Source: Collinsella sp. AF08-23 (GTDB taxonomy: Bacteria; Actinomycetota; Coriobacteriia; Coriobacteriales; Coriobacteriaceae). Taken from it: a stretch of 64,000 nucleotides of DNA. The notes under the pieces are model-generated. The model was not told the DNA's origin. It saw only the letters and a program-made list of their open reading frames with translations, and did no database searches. Location of the stretch: positions 62,001 to 126,000 of the forward strand of contig NZ_QUHV01000002.1 in the NCBI RefSeq assembly GCF_003479805.1, in the 5' to 3' direction. The position numbers were made by a program, and so were the translations under genes. Positions 1 to 7,569 of this stretch are shown one piece after another; position 1 is the stretch's first letter; each line of letters opens with the position of its first letter.

Positions 1-1
1 A

Positions 2-664
2 CACAACCGCGTGCTGCTGAACATCGGCGGCATCGGGAACGTCACCGTGCTGCCGCGCGGGAGCCGTGCGGGCGACGTGTTCGCCTTCGACACCGGCCCG
101 GGCAACATGGCGGTTGATGAGGCATGCCGTCGTCTGTTCGGCGTCGAGTATGATGAGGGCGGGCGTGTCGCGGCGCGCGGACGCGTGGATGAGGGCGTGC
201 TTGCCGAGTTGCTCAAGCATGGGTTCTTTGGCATGGAGCCGCCCAAGTCGACCGGTCGCGAGATGTTTGGTATGCAGTTCGTTGAGGAGTTCCTTGCGGC
301 GCACCCCCAGATGGACCCCGAGGATGCAGTCGCCACGCTCACCGAGTTCACCGCGGCGAGTGTGGCGGATGCTTGCGAGCGTTTCGTTGCCCCGAGGCTC
401 GACGGGGAGCTCGACGAACTGATTGTGGGCGGTGGTGGCGCGCACAACGCCACGCTCGTGACGCGTATCGCGGCCCGCATGCCGAATACACATGTGTGCA
501 CGCAAGACGAGTTGGGCTATTCTTCCGACGCGAAAGAAGCGGTCGCCTTCGCCGTGCTGGGCAACCAGACGCTGAGCGGGCGCCCCTCAAATGTTCCCTC
601 CGCCACCGGCGCGTGTGAGTCGGTTGTGCTGGGTAGTGTTATCAATCCCCCGAGGAGCAGGTAA
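2..664 (+). CDS. anmK: Anhydro-N-acetylmuramic acid kinase, 3' part (5' end outside window)
   Basis: This is the C-terminal part of AnmK, which phosphorylates and hydrates 1,6-anhydro-MurNAc to MurNAc-6-phosphate during cytoplasmic recycling of cell-wall muropeptides. The reading frame is open to the left edge, so the start lies outside the window. Visible motifs are LLNIGGIGNVT and the DTGPGNMAVDE stretch near the beginning, then the glycine-rich IVGGGGAHN motif of the second ATPase lobe near residue 140 of the visible part. About 220 residues are present against roughly 370-390 in the family. Its TAA stop overlaps the ATG of the next gene by one base, so the two are probably co-transcribed. 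Family assignment is firm. Confidence 0.93.
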   Translation, partial: HNRVLLNIGGIGNVTVLPRGSRAGDVFAFDTGPGNMAVDEACRRLFGVEYDEGGRVAARGRVDEGVLAELLKHGFFGMEPPKSTGREMFGMQFVEEFLAAHPQMDPEDAVATLTEFTAASVADACERFVAPRLDGELDELIVGGGGAHNATLVTRIAARMPNTHVCTQDELGYSSDAKEAVAFAVLGNQTLSGRPSNVPSATGACESVVLGSVINPPRSR

Positions 665-1110
665 TGAGTAGAAAGACCAAGGCGCAGATCGCCGCCCGTG
701 GGACTGCGGCGGACCCGTCGCGCAAAGATGCCGAGAGACTGCGCACCGAGGCAAAGCAGAGCGTCCAGAAGTCAGCCAAGCTCGTAGGTGTCATGCCCGA
801 GGATCTGGCGAACGAGGTGACGGCAACGGGTTCCGTCCCGTTTACATTCAAGAGTGCGTTCCTTTTGGGTGGGGCAGTCTTGCTGGGAACAATCGTCATC
901 CCATTTTTCGCGTCAAAGGCGGGTGTTGGGATCGGGCTTTCGACGACCTGCGCCGCGCCGGTCTTGACGGCAAGCGCGCTCGCGTTCTCCCGGTTCTTCC
1001 TCGACTCAAAGCGCGGGCTCTGCCAGGGGTTTTTCATTACGTTCGCGGTCGCCCTCGCGTCGCTCACGCTCCTGTGCTGGTTGCTGTTCTTCCGGGGCAT
1101 CATGGTGTAG
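664..1110 (+). CDS. Small membrane protein of unknown function
   Basis: A 148-residue protein that I do not recognise. The first 55 residues are charged and rich in Lys, Arg and Ala, suggesting a cytoplasmic, possibly helical head. Three hydrophobic segments follow (about residues 62-85, 88-112 and 122-146), so it is probably an integral membrane protein with its N-terminus inside. The start is fixed by a one-base overlap with the anmK stop codon and a GAGGAGCAGG ribosome-binding site inside the end of anmK. A hairpin terminator follows about 35 bases downstream, so it ends the anmK transcript. Translational coupling to anmK suggests, but does not show, a role at the envelope. Confidence 0.75.
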   Translation: MSRKTKAQIAARGTAADPSRKDAERLRTEAKQSVQKSAKLVGVMPEDLANEVTATGSVPFTFKSAFLLGGAVLLGTIVIPFFASKAGVGIGLSTTCAAPVLTASALAFSRFFLDSKRGLCQGFFITFAVALASLTLLCWLLFFRGIMV

Positions 1111-1144
1111 ACGGGCAGCCCCAACACATTTCACGTGTTGAACG

Positions 1145-1174
1145 ACGGTCGCCTTCGGGCGGCCGTTTTTGTTT
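1145..1174 (+). terminator. Rho-independent terminator after anmK operon
   Basis: A 9-bp stem (one G-T pair) with a TTCG tetraloop, arms 1145-1153 and 1158-1166, is followed at once by a TTTTTGTTT tract. It is a classical intrinsic terminator for the anmK and membrane-protein transcript. Confidence 0.85.
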
Positions 1175-1307
1175 GGGGGAGTAGCACGGCGTCCGGACAA
1201 ACCTCGGCGCTCTCCATCGAATACGAACAGAAGTTCCACGAACAAATGTTCCGTTATTGGGTAAACTAGATGACGAGGAGAGCGGTCGAGTTGAAAGGGG
1301 AGTGGCG

Positions 1308-1658
1308 ATGCTAGATCTGTTTGATTGCGGAGCGATGCTGTTTGAGAGCGACCAGGATGAGGAGGTACTGCGTATCGAGTGCGCAATGACGCCCGAGGGC
1401 GCGTTGGAGGTGATGCAGGAAAGCGATGGCCCGCTTACCGAGTGGTGCTTTGAGGAGACGCCGCATCGCATCGAGGCGGTGGTGGAACCCGCGGAACTCG
1501 ACGCGCTTATGGAGTACTTCCATGTGGATGAGCCTTACCAGTTGCCGGCGATTCTCCGGCTGGAGTACACGGGCTACGACTGCTTCCTGCGCCTGCGTGC
1601 CCTCCTGCGCCGTTTGGCGGTCCCGTACACCGTTCTCGAGGCCGCGATTGCGCGCTGA
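1308..1658 (+). CDS. Hypothetical acidic protein, 116 aa
   Basis: A soluble, acidic protein of 116 residues starting MLDLFDCGAMLFE that I do not recognise. I chose the ATG at 1308 because the AAAGGGG at 1294-1300 sits seven bases upstream; an in-frame GTG at 1302 is too close to that site, and the open frame extends further upstream without a ribosome-binding site. It has many Glu and Leu residues, no signal peptide, no membrane segment and no metal-binding cluster. The following DUF2442-like relic begins only 20 bases after the stop, so the two may once have been a small operon. Confidence 0.65.
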   Translation: MLDLFDCGAMLFESDQDEEVLRIECAMTPEGALEVMQESDGPLTEWCFEETPHRIEAVVEPAELDALMEYFHVDEPYQLPAILRLEYTGYDCFLRLRALLRRLAVPYTVLEAAIAR

Positions 1659-1677
1659 GGGGAGAGGAAAGGGGGAA

Positions 1678-1822
1678 TGGATATGCCTGAGCTTGTTGAC
1701 GTGGTCGAGGTGGAGCCTTTGGATGGCTATCGCCTACGTCTTGTTTTTGAAGATGGGAAGCGGGGCATTTTGATGTCGCTCCCTATTTGGGCATCGGCGT
1801 CTTTTGCAAGCTCGAGGAATAG
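1678..1822 (+). pseudogene. DUF2442 family protein, frameshifted and truncated
   Basis: The ATG at 1678 follows a strong GGAAAGGGGG site and opens a frame resembling DUF2442 proteins: EVEPLDGYRLRLVFEDGKRGI. Near 1770 the similarity jumps to another frame that gives DVAPYLGIGVFCKLEE, the next conserved block of the family (usually FDVSPYLDIGVF-KLKD). Losing one T from the ATTTTGAT run explains the switch. In the restored frame a TAG at 1820-1822 stops the protein after about 47 residues, against the usual 75-90. The frameshift is seen directly; the family call is from memory of the motif. DUF2442 genes are often toxin-antitoxin neighbours, but no partner is visible. Confidence 0.7.
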
Positions 1823-1861
1823 CTGCTAGTTTCAGGAATCTGAAAAAGTGGCGAAGAATCC

Positions 1862-1895
1862 TTGACGGGGTGCATGATTGGTGGCACTATATACT
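1862..1895 (+). promoter_or_regulatory. Probable promoter of tRNA-Arg(ACG) copy 1
   Basis: TTGACG at 1862-1867 and a TATATA/TATACT box at 1888-1895 lie directly upstream of the tRNA. The spacing (about 20) is longer than the usual 17, but the same layout recurs upstream of copy 2 exactly 299 bases later, which supports function. Confidence 0.55.
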
Positions 1896-1902
1896 TCGCG
1901 TT

Positions 1903-1979
1903 GCGGCGTTACCTCAGCTGGATAGAGGGTCTGACTACGAATCAGAACGTCACAGGTTCGAATCCTGTACGCCGCACCA
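1903..1979 (+). tRNA. tRNA-Arg (anticodon ACG), copy 1
   Basis: A 77-base cloverleaf with acceptor arms GCGGCGT and ACGCCGC, a D-arm with AGCTGGATAGA, anticodon stem TCTGA/TCAGA around loop CTACGAA (anticodon ACG), a TTCGAAT T-loop, and an encoded CCA (1977-1979). The ACG anticodon would be edited to ICG by TadA and read CGU, CGC and CGA. The sequence is identical to the copy at 2202-2278. Confidence 0.97.
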
Positions 1980-1990
1980 GTCGAAATGAG

Positions 1991-2023
1991 AACCCGGGTC
2001 GTCTAAGCGGCTCGGGTTTTTTT
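1991..2023 (+). terminator. Terminator of tRNA-Arg copy 1
   Basis: AACCCGGGTC at 1991-2000 pairs with the mirrored arm ending CGGGTT, followed by a run of seven T. The hairpin is duplicated downstream of copy 2. Confidence 0.8.
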
Positions 2024-2160
2024 AATGTGGCATCGCTGTGAAAAGGATGAGAGGGTGGGGTCGTGATGGCTTGAGGCCGTGGCCCAACACCGCCGTCCTA
2101 TCGTTGCAACCGAAGTCGCCGCTGGGGTTGCCTCCGTCGAAAAGATTTTAGGTTTAGTGC

Positions 2161-2192
2161 TTGACTCCGCCATGGGCGCGTGGCAATATATT
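2161..2192 (+). promoter_or_regulatory. Probable promoter of tRNA-Arg(ACG) copy 2
   Basis: TTGACT at 2161-2166 and TATATT at 2187-2192 occupy the same offsets from the tRNA as the boxes of copy 1, although the sequence between them has diverged. Confidence 0.55.
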
Positions 2193-2201
2193 CCGTGCGT
2201 T

Positions 2202-2278
2202 GCGGCGTTACCTCAGCTGGATAGAGGGTCTGACTACGAATCAGAACGTCACAGGTTCGAATCCTGTACGCCGCACCA
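2202..2278 (+). tRNA. tRNA-Arg (anticodon ACG), copy 2
   Basis: Identical over all 77 bases to the tRNA at 1903-1979, including the encoded CCA. About 8 bases before and 12 bases after are also identical, so a unit of about 125 bases was duplicated with a period of 299, while the promoter spacer has drifted. It has its own promoter-like boxes and terminator. Confidence 0.97.
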
Positions 2279-2290
2279 GTCGAAATGAGG

Positions 2291-2321
2291 ACCCGGGTCG
2301 TATAAGCGGCCCGGGTTTTTT
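2291..2321 (+). terminator. Terminator of tRNA-Arg copy 2
   Basis: ACCCGGGTC pairs with GGCCCGGGT (one G-T pair) and is followed by six T. It is the counterpart of the hairpin at 1991-2023, with a better-paired stem. Confidence 0.8.
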
Positions 2322-2638
2322 ATACAACGTTTGCGTTGCGAGCGTCTTGGGTGCCCATTTACCTCGGACCGCATATCGCTTCGGCTTTAGTAATAAGGTT
2401 GATCTTTATCCACATTACATGCCCTTTTCAGCCTAGTTTCGGGAGTTGCACGCCTGTTTCAGAATGCTGACAGGGCTGTTTCCCCTTTGCATCTATACGT
2501 TAACGAGTGGGTCTCGCGCCAGTCCTGAGCGTTCCGGGTGGCATGATGGCCAAGTTGCAATTGCGCCGTGGGCCAATGTGGTCCGGCGCGACCGGTCCAC
2601 CAGGTTATGTACGCAAAACCGGATTGTTAGGGGATACC
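2322..2638. other. Gene-free stretch upstream of amtB
   Basis: About 317 bases without a credible gene. It presumably holds the amtB promoter and nitrogen-responsive sites. A partly palindromic GGTCCGGCGCGACCGGTCC stretch at about 2579-2597 is the only symmetrical feature I see; I cannot assign a regulator to it. Confidence 0.4.
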
Positions 2639-3913
2639 ATGTTCGACACCGGTTCAACGGCCTTCATGCTCATCTGCACCATGCTCATCTTCCTTATGAC
2701 CCCAGGTCTCGCATTTTTCTACGGGGGTCTTGCCCGCCGTAAGAACGTCGCCAACACCATGCTCATGACCTTTGTGGTCATTGGTGTCGTCGGTGTGCTC
2801 TGGATCCTCGCCGGCTGGTCTTTCGCGTATGGCGGAGACGGATCCATCTCGTTTTTCGGCGGTTTTGACCAGCTGCTTTGCTTGCCCGTTGTCCAGCAGG
2901 TTCTCGAGCAGGCCGTGAACCCACCGGTCGATGCCACCTATCCCGCCATCGTCAACATCGCCTTTCAGATGGCCTTTGCCATGATCACCTCGGCGATTAT
3001 CACCGGTTCCGTTGCCGGCCGCATGAAGTTCAGGGCGATCGTGCTGTTCCTGGGCATATGGGTGCTGGTTGTGTACGCCCCGCTCGCACACATGGTGTGG
3101 GGCGGCGAAGGCTCGTTGATTGGCGAGCAGATCGGCGTGCTCGACTTCGCCGGTGGTGACGTGGTCCACATTTCCTCCGGCCTCACCGGTCTGGTGCTTT
3201 GCATCGCACTGGGCGGCCGTCGCGGTTTCGGTGTCATGAGTTACCGTCCGCACAACGTGCCCTTTGTTGCCCTCGGTGCTGGTCTGCTGTGGTTCGGTTG
3301 GTTTGGCTTCAACGCCGGTTCGCAGTTTGCCGCCGACGGCGTTGCCGCCCTCGCGTTGCTCAACACCGTCACCGCAAGTGCGTCGGGCCTGGTGTCGTGG
3401 CTGATTGTGGAGCGACTTGCAACGGGAAAGCCCACGCTGGTGGGCGCCAGCACGGGCCTGGTGGCAGGCCTGGTTGCCATCACGCCGAGCGCGGGCTTCG
3501 TCGAGCCCTGGGCTGCGCTGATCATTGGCGCCGCGGTCCCGCCGGTGTGCTACTTCGCGATCTCGCACCTCAAAGCCCGTTTCGGCTACGACGACGCGCT
3601 TGACGCGTTTGGCTGCCACGGCATTGGTGGTATCGTTGGCGGCATCCTCACCGGCCTGTTCTGCGTGCCCGAGCTGTCATGGACGTCCTTTGGCGGTCTG
3701 CTCTACACCGGCGATCCCACGCTGCTCGTCGCGCAGGTCCTGGGCATTGTGGTCACGGTCGCCATCGTCCTCGTTCTCGACCTTGCCATCGTGTTTGTGG
3801 TGAAGGCTCTTTGCGGTGGCAGCCTGCGCGTTGAGGAGTCTAAGGAGGCTTTGGGCCTGGATATCTCCGAGCATGGAGAGAGCGCCTATCCCGCTTTCAC
3901 GGGCTTGGACTAG
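2639..3913 (+). CDS. amtB: Ammonium transporter AmtB
   Basis: A 424-residue Amt/Rh-family channel for ammonium uptake in the cytoplasmic membrane, with about eleven hydrophobic segments. The family hallmarks are present: the N-terminal MTPGLAFFYGG block, Asp174 in GGDVVHISSG (equivalent of E. coli Asp160), and the twin pore histidines His177 (DVVHISSG) and His327 (DAFGCHGIGG). I chose ATG 2639 over longer in-frame starts because AGGGGAT lies just upstream and the protein then begins with a hydrophobic helix, as in Gram-positive homologues without a long leader. It is followed 62 bases later by glnB, the usual PII partner that plugs the channel when nitrogen is plentiful. Confidence 0.97.
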   Translation: MFDTGSTAFMLICTMLIFLMTPGLAFFYGGLARRKNVANTMLMTFVVIGVVGVLWILAGWSFAYGGDGSISFFGGFDQLLCLPVVQQVLEQAVNPPVDATYPAIVNIAFQMAFAMITSAIITGSVAGRMKFRAIVLFLGIWVLVVYAPLAHMVWGGEGSLIGEQIGVLDFAGGDVVHISSGLTGLVLCIALGGRRGFGVMSYRPHNVPFVALGAGLLWFGWFGFNAGSQFAADGVAALALLNTVTASASGLVSWLIVERLATGKPTLVGASTGLVAGLVAITPSAGFVEPWAALIIGAAVPPVCYFAISHLKARFGYDDALDAFGCHGIGGIVGGILTGLFCVPELSWTSFGGLLYTGDPTLLVAQVLGIVVTVAIVLVLDLAIVFVVKALCGGSLRVEESKEALGLDISEHGESAYPAFTGLD

Positions 3914-3975
3914 ACCTGCTGCGAGCTCGTTTGGCTCGCTAACCGGCGCGTATAAATGAAACGATAGGAGTAGCC

Positions 3976-4314
3976 ATGAAGAAACTGACCGCTGTTGTTC
4001 GTCAGGACAAGCTCGAGGTCCTCAAGGAGACGCTGTTCGATAAGGGCATTCGCGGCATGACCATCTCTCAGGTACAGGGCTGCGGCAACCAACACGGCTG
4101 GAAGGAGTACGTGCGTGGCACCGAAGTCCTTCTCAACACCATCCCCAAGGTCGAGTTCGAAATCGTTGTGAATGACGAGCAGGTGAATGATCTAGTGCGG
4201 GTCATTTGCGATGCAGCTCGAACGGGGGAGGTCGGGGATGGAAAGATCTTCGTGACCCCTGTGGAGGACGTCATTCGCATCCGCACCGGCGAACACGGGC
4301 CCGCCGCGCTGTAG
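3976..4314 (+). CDS. glnK: PII-family nitrogen regulator (GlnB/GlnK), lacking the uridylylation tyrosine
   Basis: A 112-residue PII signalling protein, the standard partner of AmtB. Recognisable parts are the N-terminal MKKLTAVVRQDKLEVLKETL, the T-loop around GCGNQHGWKEYVRGTEV, the B-loop TGEVGDGKIFV and the C-loop VIRIRTGE. In E. coli GlnK, Tyr51 of RGAEY is uridylylated; here the aligned residue is Val (RGTEV), so that modification site is missing. An upstream Tyr in KEYVRG matches the position of Tyr46. AGGAG precedes the ATG. Control of AmtB would then rest on ATP, ADP and 2-oxoglutarate binding, or on another modification. The family call is very safe; the regulatory consequence is inference. 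Confidence 0.95.
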   Translation: MKKLTAVVRQDKLEVLKETLFDKGIRGMTISQVQGCGNQHGWKEYVRGTEVLLNTIPKVEFEIVVNDEQVNDLVRVICDAARTGEVGDGKIFVTPVEDVIRIRTGEHGPAAL

Positions 4315-4361
4315 CGGCTCTGGGCGTTGCGGGTAGGAGCGTTGCGCTCCGCTGCAGGTCG

Positions 4362-5228
4362 TTATGCTTTGCCGTTACCTTCGCCGTGAATGTATGCTCG
4401 GACGATGGGGTCGACCCTTTGGGCGCCCCGTCGTCCGAGTTCGTCAATGATGCGTTGTGGCAGCGCGTGCTCTCCTGTCTGCGCATTTTGGAGCAGCGTC
4501 GCCTTGAGCTCATCCTCGCCGAGACTCACCCGCTCCGTGCCGGCGTCCAAGCGCACGCGGACCTGCTCAAACCCCAGGCTATGCAGGTAGTCCTCGCAGG
4601 CTTGAACAACATGAAGCTTCTCCGCGGTGAGGATTTCACCACAGGGGACACGCGTTGCCAGACAGGCTCCTGCCGGGAGGTTCCACACCTCGTGCCCCCA
4701 GGCGCGCAGCACCTCGCGCTCCTCTGCCTTGCTCCAACCTGTTTCCATGAGGGGGGATTTCGCGCCAAGTTCTCGCACGGCGCGCGTGCCGGGGCGGTAG
4801 TCTCCGACGTCGTCGGCATTGCTGCCCTCCAGGACCACGTGCGCTCCAAGCTCATGCGCGGCATCCATGATGCGTTGGAATCCCAAGCGCTTGCAGTGAT
4901 AGCAGCGATCTGCGGGGTTCTTCGCCACGGTGGGATCCGAAAGCGGATCGACCGCGATGCTGACCACATGGGCCCCTAGGCGCTCAAACCGCTCCCGCTC
5001 TCGTTCGAACGATGCGCGCTCGGGCGTTCCCACCAGGGGTGTATCGAGGTGAATGAGATGCACATGGCTCGGGGGCAGCGCACGCACGCAGACCGCGGCG
5101 AGGAAGGTGCTGTCCACCCCGCCCGAAAATCCGATGGCGACGCTTTCGTACGACCGAAGCAGCTCGATAAGCCGTTGCATCTTCTCGTCGCTGCAAATCG
5201 ATATTGGTATGTCGATTCTTGTGCTCAT
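4362..5228 (-). CDS. larE: LarE-type ATP-dependent sacrificial sulfur transferase
   Basis: A 288-residue PP-loop ATPase of the LarE family, which adenylylates the nickel-pincer precursor and donates sulfur from its own cysteine during synthesis of the lactate racemase cofactor. The PP-loop SGGVDS is at residues 35-40; NPADRCYHCK (Cys109, Cys112) follows; the ACLATR motif holds Cys189, the equivalent of the sacrificial cysteine of Lactobacillus LarE. I start at the ATG at 5228; its ribosome-binding site is weak and the open frame extends 23 codons further, so the start is not certain. No larA, larB or larC is in the window, and LarE-like proteins also occur apart from lactate racemase, so the substrate is open. 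Confidence 0.88.
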   Translation of the reverse strand: MSTRIDIPISICSDEKMQRLIELLRSYESVAIGFSGGVDSTFLAAVCVRALPPSHVHLIHLDTPLVGTPERASFERERERFERLGAHVVSIAVDPLSDPTVAKNPADRCYHCKRLGFQRIMDAAHELGAHVVLEGSNADDVGDYRPGTRAVRELGAKSPLMETGWSKAEEREVLRAWGHEVWNLPAGACLATRVPCGEILTAEKLHVVQACEDYLHSLGFEQVRVRLDAGTERVSLGEDELKATLLQNAQTGEHALPQRIIDELGRRGAQRVDPIVRAYIHGEGNGKA

Positions 5229-5355
5229 GGAAGGTATCTTACCCAACGAGCCGTTACAATGCTTGCCGAGGGCGAGGTTGATGGCTTCGCATCTCAATTC
5301 GCATCATATCGACATGTTCTCGGCGCCGTGCGAGACTGACGTTAAGAGGAGAGCC

Positions 5356-6018
5356 ATGCAGCCCATTCAAGCGATTCTTTTTGACATGGACGGCACGCTC
5401 GTCGATTCCGAGCGGGTGAGTCAGGCGGCGTGGAAGCTCGCCGCCCACGACTTGGGATTCGAGCTCCCCGATGCGCTCACCCAGTCGTTCATTGGCCGCA
5501 CCGCGCCATCGGTGCATGCCCTGGTGGCGAATCACCTGCATGGAGATGAGGCTCTCGCCGAGGAGTGCTTCCGCCTGCATCACGTGCATTTTGATCGCAT
5601 TTGCGAGACGGACCTCACGTTGATGCCCGGCGCCCGCGAGGCGCTCGAGGAGCTGAGCACCGCCGGATATCCGCTCGCTTTGGCAACTTCAACCTACCGC
5701 GCGAAGGCCATTCCGCGTCTTGAGCGCTTTGGGCTGCTCGACATGTTCGCCACGATGACCACGGGCGACGAGATTGAGAACGGCAAGCCGGCACCCGACA
5801 TCTTCCTGTTGGCGGCGGAACGTATGGGCGTCGAGCCGGCCAACTGCGCGGTGGTAGAGGACTCGCATAACGGTGTCCGCTCTGGTCACGCCGCCGGCGC
5901 GCGGGTCTTCATGATTCCCGACATGGTGCCGCCCACCAGCGAGATTGAGGCCATGTGCACGGCGATCCTCGGCAGCCTGCATGAGTTGCCCGCCGCGATT
6001 GCCGCCGTGAACGGATAA
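5356..6018 (+). CDS. HAD superfamily phosphatase, beta-phosphoglucomutase-like
   Basis: A 220-residue HAD hydrolase of subfamily IA with an alpha-helical cap. Motif I FDMDGTLVDSE gives the nucleophile Asp10 and the acid Asp12; motif II is ATSTYRAKA; motif III/IV comprises GKPAPDIF and VVEDSHNGVRSGHAAG. It resembles beta-phosphoglucomutase and sugar-phosphate phosphatases. The ATG at 5356 follows AGAGGAGAG. It is divergent from larE, with 127 bases between starts. The exact substrate cannot be read from sequence. A 10-bp inverted repeat (6040-6049 with 6063-6072) lies just after the stop but lacks a T tract. Confidence 0.88.
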   Translation: MQPIQAILFDMDGTLVDSERVSQAAWKLAAHDLGFELPDALTQSFIGRTAPSVHALVANHLHGDEALAEECFRLHHVHFDRICETDLTLMPGAREALEELSTAGYPLALATSTYRAKAIPRLERFGLLDMFATMTTGDEIENGKPAPDIFLLAAERMGVEPANCAVVEDSHNGVRSGHAAGARVFMIPDMVPPTSEIEAMCTAILGSLHELPAAIAAVNG

Positions 6019-6080
6019 ATTGCACCGACGGGGCAATGCGCGCGCCATTGGGGGTTGTCCCTAATGGCGCGCTCGGTAAA

Positions 6081-6210
6081 TACGCAAATGCGGGGTTAAA
6101 TTGACGACGCGCGAGTAGACAGAGTTCCCCTTTTGACAAAACCGCAGGTAGTTGTGTTGTCAAAAACAAGCTCTACTTGGTGTAACAGATTTTAACCTCG
6201 CATTTGCGTA
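6081..6210. repeat. Nested inverted-repeat element A (AGTAGAC family)
   Basis: A 130-bp element with 20-bp terminal arms (6081-6100 and 6191-6210; 19 of 20 match; arm TACGCAAATGCGRGGTTAAA). Fourteen bases inside each arm lies GTAGA (GAGTAGAC on the left, mirrored CTCTACTT on the right). A third, innermost pair TTTTGACA / TGTCAAAA lies around 6131-6164. It has the same architecture as elements at 35937-36084 and 56321-56467 but different arms. Its right end touches the point where rhaB is truncated. Confidence 0.8.
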
Positions 6211-6906
6211 TTTCTTTCTTTAGGTACGTTGAGTTTGCTGGGCGTTGAGAATCCCGAGCCCATCACCACTGCGGAAAGCTATGAGCAGAATTTCACCAAT
6301 GAGGGCGGCTTTGAGTTCCGCTTTAGGTATCTCAAGAACATCATGGGTTTGTGGATGAATCAGTCGGTCCGTCGTGAGATTAACGGCGTGGACTACGTTG
6401 AGGGGAAGACCGCACGCAAAGCGATGCTCGACCACAAGGTCGGCTTTGACGAGCTGTGCGACCTGTGCCGCGAAGCAGAGCCGTTCGAGGCCTACGTCGA
6501 TGTGCAGGACGATCGCTTCTTGGTGCCCGATTCCATGATTGCCGAGATCAAGCGTGCCCGCGCCGATGGCGACCAGCCTGTCCCAGAGACGATCGGCGAG
6601 ATCATCCGCACGATCTACTGCAGCATGGGCGCCTGCTATGCGAAGGCGGTCGAGGGGCTCCGCGAGCTGACGGGCAACGAGTACACCTCGATCAATATCG
6701 TCGGCGGCGGGTGCCAGGACTATTACCTCAATCAGATGACGGCGAACGCCACGAGATTGCCGGTCTTCGCCGGGCCCATTGAGGGGACGAGTATCGGCAA
6801 TCTGATCGTCCAGATGATCGCCGGCGGGGAATTTGCCAGCTTGCAAGACGCCCGCGATTGCGTTGCCCGCAGCTTCGACGTGAGGCGCATCGATCCGCAG
6901 CCCTAA
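6211..6906 (+). pseudogene. rhaB: Rhamnulokinase, 5'-truncated
   Basis: The frame matches the C-terminal half of rhamnulokinase (FGGY family), which phosphorylates L-rhamnulose. It picks up at GTLSLLGVENPEP, where intact proteins have SSGTWSLLG, and runs through GFEFRFRYLKNIMGLW and NIVGGGCQDYYLNQMTA to the natural end. About 230 residues remain of an expected 480-490, so the whole N-terminal ATPase half is gone. No ribosome-binding site or proper start precedes it, and the break coincides with the right end of inverted-repeat element A. A TTG at 6229 could start translation, but the product would lack the catalytic base and phosphate-binding loop, so I call it a pseudogene. Confidence 0.85.
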
Positions 6907-6923
6907 CCAATAAGGAGGAAAAC

Positions 6924-7130
6924 ATGCTCGTAGAAACTCGCGCGAAGGTCGGAGTCTTCTCCATCGCCCTCGGCGCCTATCTGCCCCAGTTCTATCCGGG
7001 CCGCGGCACCAACACGTTCCTCGGTATCACGCAGGATGGTGACGGCTACTTCAAGTTCGTGGCCGCCGAGGGCGAGAACGTGGATGGCCCGATCTTCACC
7101 TTTGGCGACACCAACATGCGCATGAAGTTC
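6924..7130 (+). pseudogene. Sugar isomerase (L-fucose/L-rhamnose isomerase-like), internally deleted
   Basis: The start is intact: AAGGAGGAAAAC then ATG 6924, giving MLVETRAKVGVFSIALGAYL, a typical N-terminus of L-fucose isomerase-like enzymes. After about 23 residues the sequence jumps to C-terminal family motifs, DGDGYFKFVAAEGEN and GPIFTFGDTNMRMKF. About 70 of an expected 450-500 residues remain, so the core, including the metal site, has been removed. The frame then runs out of similarity near 7130, where the aldolase fragment begins in another frame. The assignment to the fucose-isomerase-like superfamily is from motif recognition; its place between rhaB and rhaD supports a rhamnose or related deoxysugar role. 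Confidence 0.7.
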
Positions 7131-7134
7131 TCGG

Positions 7135-7569
7135 ATGGTGCCCGGCAAGTCCGAGATTGCCGAGGCGTCCTGCGCGCTCATGAAGAGCTACGAAGCGATT
7201 GTGTGGGCGCACCACGGCCTGTTCGCGGCCGGTCCGGATTTCGACACGACCTTTGGCCTCGCGCACACCATCGAGAAGGCGGCGGAGATCTACCTCGCGG
7301 CCCGTGCGGCTAACGGCGGTTCGGACGACTTCCTCAACCGCATTTCCGACCAGGATCTTCGTGATACCTGCCGCGATTTCTTCATGCAGGGTGCGATCCG
7401 TGCGGCGGAAGATGATTTTGAGAATGACGTCTGCGGGACCACGCTTGCCGCGCTCTCCGGTCAGGATGTTGCGTTCGTGCGGGCGATGGCCCAAGACGAT
7501 CGCCCCTCGCGCCGTCGCCGGAGGAGCCCATGCGGGCTCCTGCCTAACCCGACTACAGGTACCCACTGA
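7135..7569 (+). pseudogene. rhaD: Rhamnulose-1-phosphate aldolase, 5'-truncated
   Basis: The frame starts abruptly at MVPGKSEIAEASC and continues with YEAIVWAHHGLFAAG and TFGLAHTIEKAAEIYLAA, the C-terminal half of class II rhamnulose-1-phosphate aldolase, which splits rhamnulose-1-phosphate into DHAP and lactaldehyde. The first half, with part of the zinc site, is missing; the HHG pair is present. About 120 family residues remain of about 270. The tail from 7502 (Arg-rich, then PCGLLPNP) does not look like the family and covers a small hairpin (7522-7529 with 7534-7541). It overlaps the 3' end of the convergent LacI gene by 17 bases. This is the third broken gene of a deletion-ridden operon. 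Confidence 0.82.

Noticed and set aside
4206..4979. Plus-strand open frame overlapping larE
   Set aside because: It is antisense to larE, whose PP-loop and cysteine motifs are clear, and the frame has no family character.
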